From NCBI RefSeq assembly GCF_032051675.1, contig NZ_CP116968.1, positions 744,001 through 808,000 on the forward strand: 64,000 bases of DNA, given 5' to 3'. The DNA comes from Candidatus Nitrospira neomarina (GTDB taxonomy: Bacteria; Nitrospirota; Nitrospiria; Nitrospirales; UBA8639). Within the stretch, counting starts at the first letter, position 1. Each line of letters starts with the position of its first letter. Positions 60,615 through 64,000 of this stretch are shown here, piece by piece. A program made the translations under genes and the position numbers. The notes beneath the pieces are model-generated. The model did not search any database, was not told where the DNA came from, and was given only the letters and a program-made list of their open reading frames with translations.

Positions 60615-62909
60615 ATGAGGCGTTTCGGGATTTCTCTCTTTTCATCTTTCAGCCTTTTTCTCCTTGTTGGTCTGCTTGTGGTAGGAACACTTCCGTTTGG
60701 GAGACCGGTGTTGGCCCAAACTTCCCAGTCCCATATCGAAGGCATCGAAATTGAAGGAAACCAGCATATTGAAGACCTGGCTATTTTAGGGAAATTATCC
60801 ATCAAACCAGGTGATGTATTTACCCAAGAGTCCATTCGGGAACAAATTCAGCTGATATATGGAATGGGGTTTTTTGAAGATGTCGAAGTCTCAACCGAAG
60901 TCAGGGCCAATGGAGTCCTGGTGGTCTTTCGTGTGAAGGAAAAACCGTTTACGATCGAAGTGGTGTTCGATGGAAATGAAGAGTTGTCAGACGACAAGCT
61001 GAACGAAAAAAATACCGTAAAAAATCAGGTGTTTTTGGATAAAGAACAGGTAAAGATTTCTGTAGAAAGTTTTCGATCGTTGTATCACGACAAGGGCTTT
61101 TACCATGTTCAAATTATTCCTATCACCGATATGGTCGAGAACAATCAAGTACGATTGACCTTTTATATCGAAGAGGGGAGTCAGGCCCATATTCGTACGA
61201 TCGTATTTGAAGGCCGTAATGTCATTCGGAAGAAGGAATTGACGTCGTTTATGGCCAATCGCGAATATTCCTGGCCCTGGTCAATTTTTTCGGATGCCGG
61301 CATCCTTCATCGCGATGAGCTTCCGAATGATGTCGAACGGATTAAAGAAGTGTACCTCAATAAAGGCTATTTAGATGTCCAAGTCGGGATGCCTCGAATG
61401 GATTTGGATGAGAAGAAAGAATGGTTTACTCTGGTATTCCCGATTGTCGAAGGAGAGCCCTATGTGGTGAGTCAAATCGAGTATACCGGAAATACGCTCT
61501 TCTCTGATGCCGAATTACGGGAAGGATTGATCATTGAACCTGGTGAAGTGTTTCAGCGTGCAAAAATCCGTGATGAGATTACCCGGTTGACGGATTTATA
61601 TGGCAGTCGGGGTTATGCATTTGCCGAGGCCAATCCTTCCGTAGAGCCTGATCCTCCCACGCGGAGCACTCGTATTGGTTTTTCCATTGAGGAAGGAGAA
61701 ATGGTCAGGATTCAAGATATCCGCATTACCGGGAATAATAAGACGCGGGACAATGTGATCCGGCGTGAATTGCGGGTGGATGAACGGGACATGATCGATT
61801 CCCCGGCAATAAAACGGAGTTTCGAACGTCTTAATAATTTGAATTTTTTTGAAACGGTGGAGATTCTTCCCAAACAGATTGCTCCAGGTGAAGTCGATTT
61901 AGAGGTCAAAGTCAAGGAAAAACCGACCGGCTCCTTCAGCATTGGCGGAGGTTTCAGCACCTTGGATCAATTTACGTTGATTGCGGATATTACCGAGGGG
62001 AATTTATTCGGGCGGGGGTATTTAGCCAGGATCCGGGGGCAGGTAGGAGGACGGCGTACTCTGGGAACTATTACCTTTCGAAATCCGGCTATTTTTGATA
62101 CCTTAACCTCCGGCCAGGCTGATTTGTTCAGCTCGCGAACCAATTTCCTGACGTATCTTGAAAAAAAGCAAGGGGCGAATCTGACGTTTGGTCGGGGCTT
62201 TTCTGAATACCTGACGGGTACCTTTACTCTTGTAGCTGAAAAAATCAAAATTGATGATGTGGAATCTGATGCCAACGATCTCATTAAAGATCAGGAAGGC
62301 ACGCAGTCCACGACCGGGTTCCGTGCCTCTTTATTCAGGGATTCGCGTGATTATTATTTAGACCCCCGTCGTGGCACTCGAATCGGTGTCATCGCGAGTT
62401 TTGGAACGGATGTCCTTGGGGGGTCAAATAATTTTTATAGCATGTCGTTGGATGCCATGAAATTTACCCCCTTGCCCTTTTGGGATTTTCGTCATTCCAT
62501 TCGGGGACGGATTGGATATGGAGACGGATTTAATGGAGAGGAATTCCCTATTCCTGAGTTTTTTTACGTTGGAGGCATCAACACTGTGCGAGGATTTAAA
62601 TTTGGCCGTGCCGGGCCCGTGACCTCCGGCAATGATCCTGAAGGGGGCAATAAACAAATCATTATTAATAATGATTTGATTTTCCCGGTGTTGCCAGATG
62701 CCAAGTTGAACGGGGTCATTTTTTTCGATTATGGAAAAGGATTTTCTGAAGGAGATAGTTTAGATTTTGATCTTCGAATGGCTGCAGGCATGGAGGTGAG
62801 ATGGATTTCACCATTTGGTCCTCTTCGGGCGGCGTATGGCCGTCCTATAGATGGACCAAAGGATGACAGAAAGTGGGTATTTGAGTTTTCCGTGGGATCG
62901 GTCTTTTAG
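60615..62909 (+). CDS. bamA: Outer-membrane protein assembly factor BamA
   Basis: A 764-residue Omp85 protein. A signal peptide (about 1-35, ending 'GRPVLAQ') is followed by five POTRA-type repeats ('IEGIEIEGNQHIEDLAILGK', 'VVFDGNEELSDDKLNEKN', 'IRTIVFEGRNVIRKKELT', 'SQIEYTGNTLFSDAELREGL', 'QDIRITGNNKTRDNVIRREL') and a C-terminal barrel with 'YYLDPRRGTRIGVI', 'VGGINTVRGFKFG' and the last strand 'WVFEFSVGSVF'. It folds and inserts outer-membrane proteins. ATG 60615 places the basic signal start correctly; an ATG at 60573 would add 14 residues. The skp-like gene follows at once. Confidence 0.94.
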   Translation: MRRFGISLFSSFSLFLLVGLLVVGTLPFGRPVLAQTSQSHIEGIEIEGNQHIEDLAILGKLSIKPGDVFTQESIREQIQLIYGMGFFEDVEVSTEVRANGVLVVFRVKEKPFTIEVVFDGNEELSDDKLNEKNTVKNQVFLDKEQVKISVESFRSLYHDKGFYHVQIIPITDMVENNQVRLTFYIEEGSQAHIRTIVFEGRNVIRKKELTSFMANREYSWPWSIFSDAGILHRDELPNDVERIKEVYLNKGYLDVQVGMPRMDLDEKKEWFTLVFPIVEGEPYVVSQIEYTGNTLFSDAELREGLIIEPGEVFQRAKIRDEITRLTDLYGSRGYAFAEANPSVEPDPPTRSTRIGFSIEEGEMVRIQDIRITGNNKTRDNVIRRELRVDERDMIDSPAIKRSFERLNNLNFFETVEILPKQIAPGEVDLEVKVKEKPTGSFSIGGGFSTLDQFTLIADITEGNLFGRGYLARIRGQVGGRRTLGTITFRNPAIFDTLTSGQADLFSSRTNFLTYLEKKQGANLTFGRGFSEYLTGTFTLVAEKIKIDDVESDANDLIKDQEGTQSTTGFRASLFRDSRDYYLDPRRGTRIGVIASFGTDVLGGSNNFYSMSLDAMKFTPLPFWDFRHSIRGRIGYGDGFNGEEFPIPEFFYVGGINTVRGFKFGRAGPVTSGNDPEGGNKQIIINNDLIFPVLPDAKLNGVIFFDYGKGFSEGDSLDFDLRMAAGMEVRWISPFGPLRAAYGRPIDGPKDDRKWVFEFSVGSVF

Positions 62910-62963
62910 ATGGGATTTGCAACAAGACCATGCGTGATGGCGAGGGAGAGGAGAGAACATATA

Positions 62964-63536
62964 ATGAGGAAGATAGGTGTTGGGGGTGTCGGCGGGTGGA
63001 TGACTATGGGAAGTCTGGTTCTGACTTTCGCCTGGGGCTGCACGGCGATAGGGCCAACCAATCCATCGGATCTCCCGGTCGGTGTCGTTGATCCTCAGCG
63101 GATATTGGCTGAAACGGTCAAGGGAAAACGGCTGTCGGATGCGCTGAATGCCTTTATGAAGGATCGGCAGACACTGGTGGAATTAGAGCAAAAGGAATTA
63201 CGTAAGTTGGAAAGTGAATTGATGGCCCAAAGTACGGTGTTGAGTCAGGAGGCCAGAGATCGGAAGGAAGAACAGTTCAGAGAAAAAATGGCCGGATATC
63301 AGCAAAAGGTAGCCGATTTAAACAGAGAAGTCCAAGAAAAACAACGCGAATTGCAAAACGAATTTCGTCTCCAGGTGCAAAAGGTGGTAACGGAAGTTGC
63401 CGGTCAGCGTGGCCTGGGCCTGGTCTTGGAATATGGTGTGAATTCAGGCACGTTGTTTTATCAACCCGGCCTGGATATTTCGACTGAGGTTATTCAGGCA
63501 CTGGATCGGGAGAGCGGAGAAATCCGTATACCCTAG
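62964..63536 (+). CDS. OmpH/Skp-like periplasmic chaperone
   Basis: A 190-residue exported protein. The signal peptide ends in 'FAWGC', a lipobox-like site with an unusual Trp, so it may be lipid-anchored. The mature part starts with a Skp-type strand 'VGVVDPQRILAETVKGKRLS' and continues with a long charged coiled coil ('QEARDRKEEQFREKMAGYQQ') and a closing strand 'GLGLVLEYG'. Skp carries unfolded outer-membrane proteins to BamA, encoded just upstream. GGAGA lies ten bases before the ATG at 62964. Confidence 0.88.
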   Translation: MRKIGVGGVGGWMTMGSLVLTFAWGCTAIGPTNPSDLPVGVVDPQRILAETVKGKRLSDALNAFMKDRQTLVELEQKELRKLESELMAQSTVLSQEARDRKEEQFREKMAGYQQKVADLNREVQEKQRELQNEFRLQVQKVVTEVAGQRGLGLVLEYGVNSGTLFYQPGLDISTEVIQALDRESGEIRIP

Positions 63537-63606
63537 CCAAAGGGTGGCTCATGGTCATTCATAAGGACCAATGGTGTCAGAGTAACATTGAGAGAAAGGG
63601 GTCGGT

Positions 63607-64000
63607 ATGGCTGAGAGCGAGTTAGATATTCTCCAGATTCAGGCATTACTTCCGCACAGGTATCCCTTCTTGTTAGTGGATCGGATCCTTGAATTCGAAG
63701 GTGGGATGCGGATTGTGGGCATTAAAAACGTCACGGCCAATGAACAGTTTTTTCAAGGGCATTTCCCCGGGTACCCCATTATGCCTGGTGTGTTACTTCT
63801 AGAAGTGATGGCACAGGTTGGCGGGGTATTGGCCAGAAAAACGGCGATGGGGACGGGGCGCCCCACCGTTTTTCTCACCGGAATTGAAAAAGCCAAGTTT
63901 CGTCGACCGGTCGTTCCCGGCGATCAATTGCGGGTTGAGGTTGAGGTGATCAGGAGAAAAGATCCATTTTGGAAAATGGCCGGGAAGATCTTGGTCGAAT
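63607..64000 (+). CDS. fabZ: 3-hydroxyacyl-ACP dehydratase FabZ (cut by window end)
   Basis: The first 131 codons are present and the gene runs off the window. The hot-dog fold starts '[13 protein letters not shown]'; the catalytic His52 lies in '[11 protein letters not shown]' and Glu66 in '[11 protein letters not shown]'. FabZ dehydrates hydroxyacyl-ACP for fatty acid and lipid A synthesis. bamA-skp-fabZ order is common in lipid A/outer-membrane operons. AAGGGG lies six bases before the ATG. Confidence 0.94.
   Translation, partial: MAESELDILQIQALLPHRYPFLLVDRILEFEGGMRIVGIKNVTANEQFFQGHFPGYPIMPGVLLLEVMAQVGGVLARKTAMGTGRPTVFLTGIEKAKFRRPVVPGDQLRVEVEVIRRKDPFWKMAGKILVE

Noticed and set aside
1-64000. 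CRISPR arrays, tRNA or rRNA genes, intact insertion sequences
   Set aside because: Looked for spaced direct repeats, cloverleaf-type sequences and transposase reading frames; none found by eye.

Overview
The window reads as chromosomal DNA of a motile, Gram-negative bacterium. It has P-ring and L-ring flagellar genes, an Omp85/BamA assembly factor, a Skp-like chaperone and heptosyltransferase-type enzymes. Gene content and order (the flgFGAHIJ-MNKL series, fliW-csrA, and a glycan island next to a short flagellin gene) are compatible with a Nitrospira-like member of the Nitrospirota. This is an inference from gene content; no marker gene in the window proves it. I see no tRNA, rRNA, CRISPR array or intact insertion sequence.

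Layout. (1) 1-8.1 kb, chemotaxis and motor: the end of cheA, cheV, two chemoreceptors (one with a haem-c motif), cheW, motA, motB and two small unknown genes. (2) 8.1-21.3 kb, flagellar rod, rings and hook junction: flgF, flgG, flgA, flgH, flgI and flgJ behind a near-consensus sigma-54 promoter. These are followed by flgM, flgN, flgK and flgL behind a sigma-28-like promoter, a response-regulator diguanylate cyclase, a large hybrid sensor kinase, fliW and csrA. (3) 21.3-22.1 kb: a structured stretch without a convincing gene. (4) 22.1-47.6 kb: a sugar-biosynthesis and glycosyltransferase island, all on the plus strand and often with overlapping genes. It holds a split pyruvate-dehydrogenase-E1-like pair, a split transketolase pair, a GDP-mannose-dehydratase-like enzyme, a heptose-kinase-like GHMP kinase, a Nudix hydrolase, three related dehydratase/epimerase-like proteins, an RmlC-type epimerase and two methyltransferases. 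It also holds two aldo/keto reductases with unusual C-terminal domains, a 1733-residue multi-glycosyltransferase, two GT9 enzymes and a CgeB-like glycosyltransferase. (5) 47.6-54.4 kb, filament genes: flagellin with a sigma-28 promoter and a possible CsrA-binding leader hairpin, flaG, fliD, fliS, a fliT-like gene, a stand-alone histidine-phosphotransfer-like protein, a PilZ-like protein and an FlgO/CsgG-like lipoprotein. (6) 54.4-64 kb, housekeeping: an HD phosphohydrolase, a DUF2062 protein, thiL and lon on the minus strand, then bamA, a skp-like gene and fabZ (cut by the window end) on the plus strand.

How it fits together. Regions 1, 2 and 5 form a flagellar regulon with a visible sigma-54 to sigma-28 hierarchy, the anti-sigma factor FlgM, and a FliW-CsrA switch that could act on the flagellin mRNA. 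The 25-kb island lies between fliW-csrA and the flagellin gene, so its most economical role is to build and attach an unusual glycan to flagellin; LPS or another surface glycan is the alternative. Its most distinctive features are the aldo/keto reductase plus ParB-like fusion, three epimerase-like paralogues without the canonical catalytic tyrosine, and two separate pairs of thiamine-diphosphate enzyme subunits.
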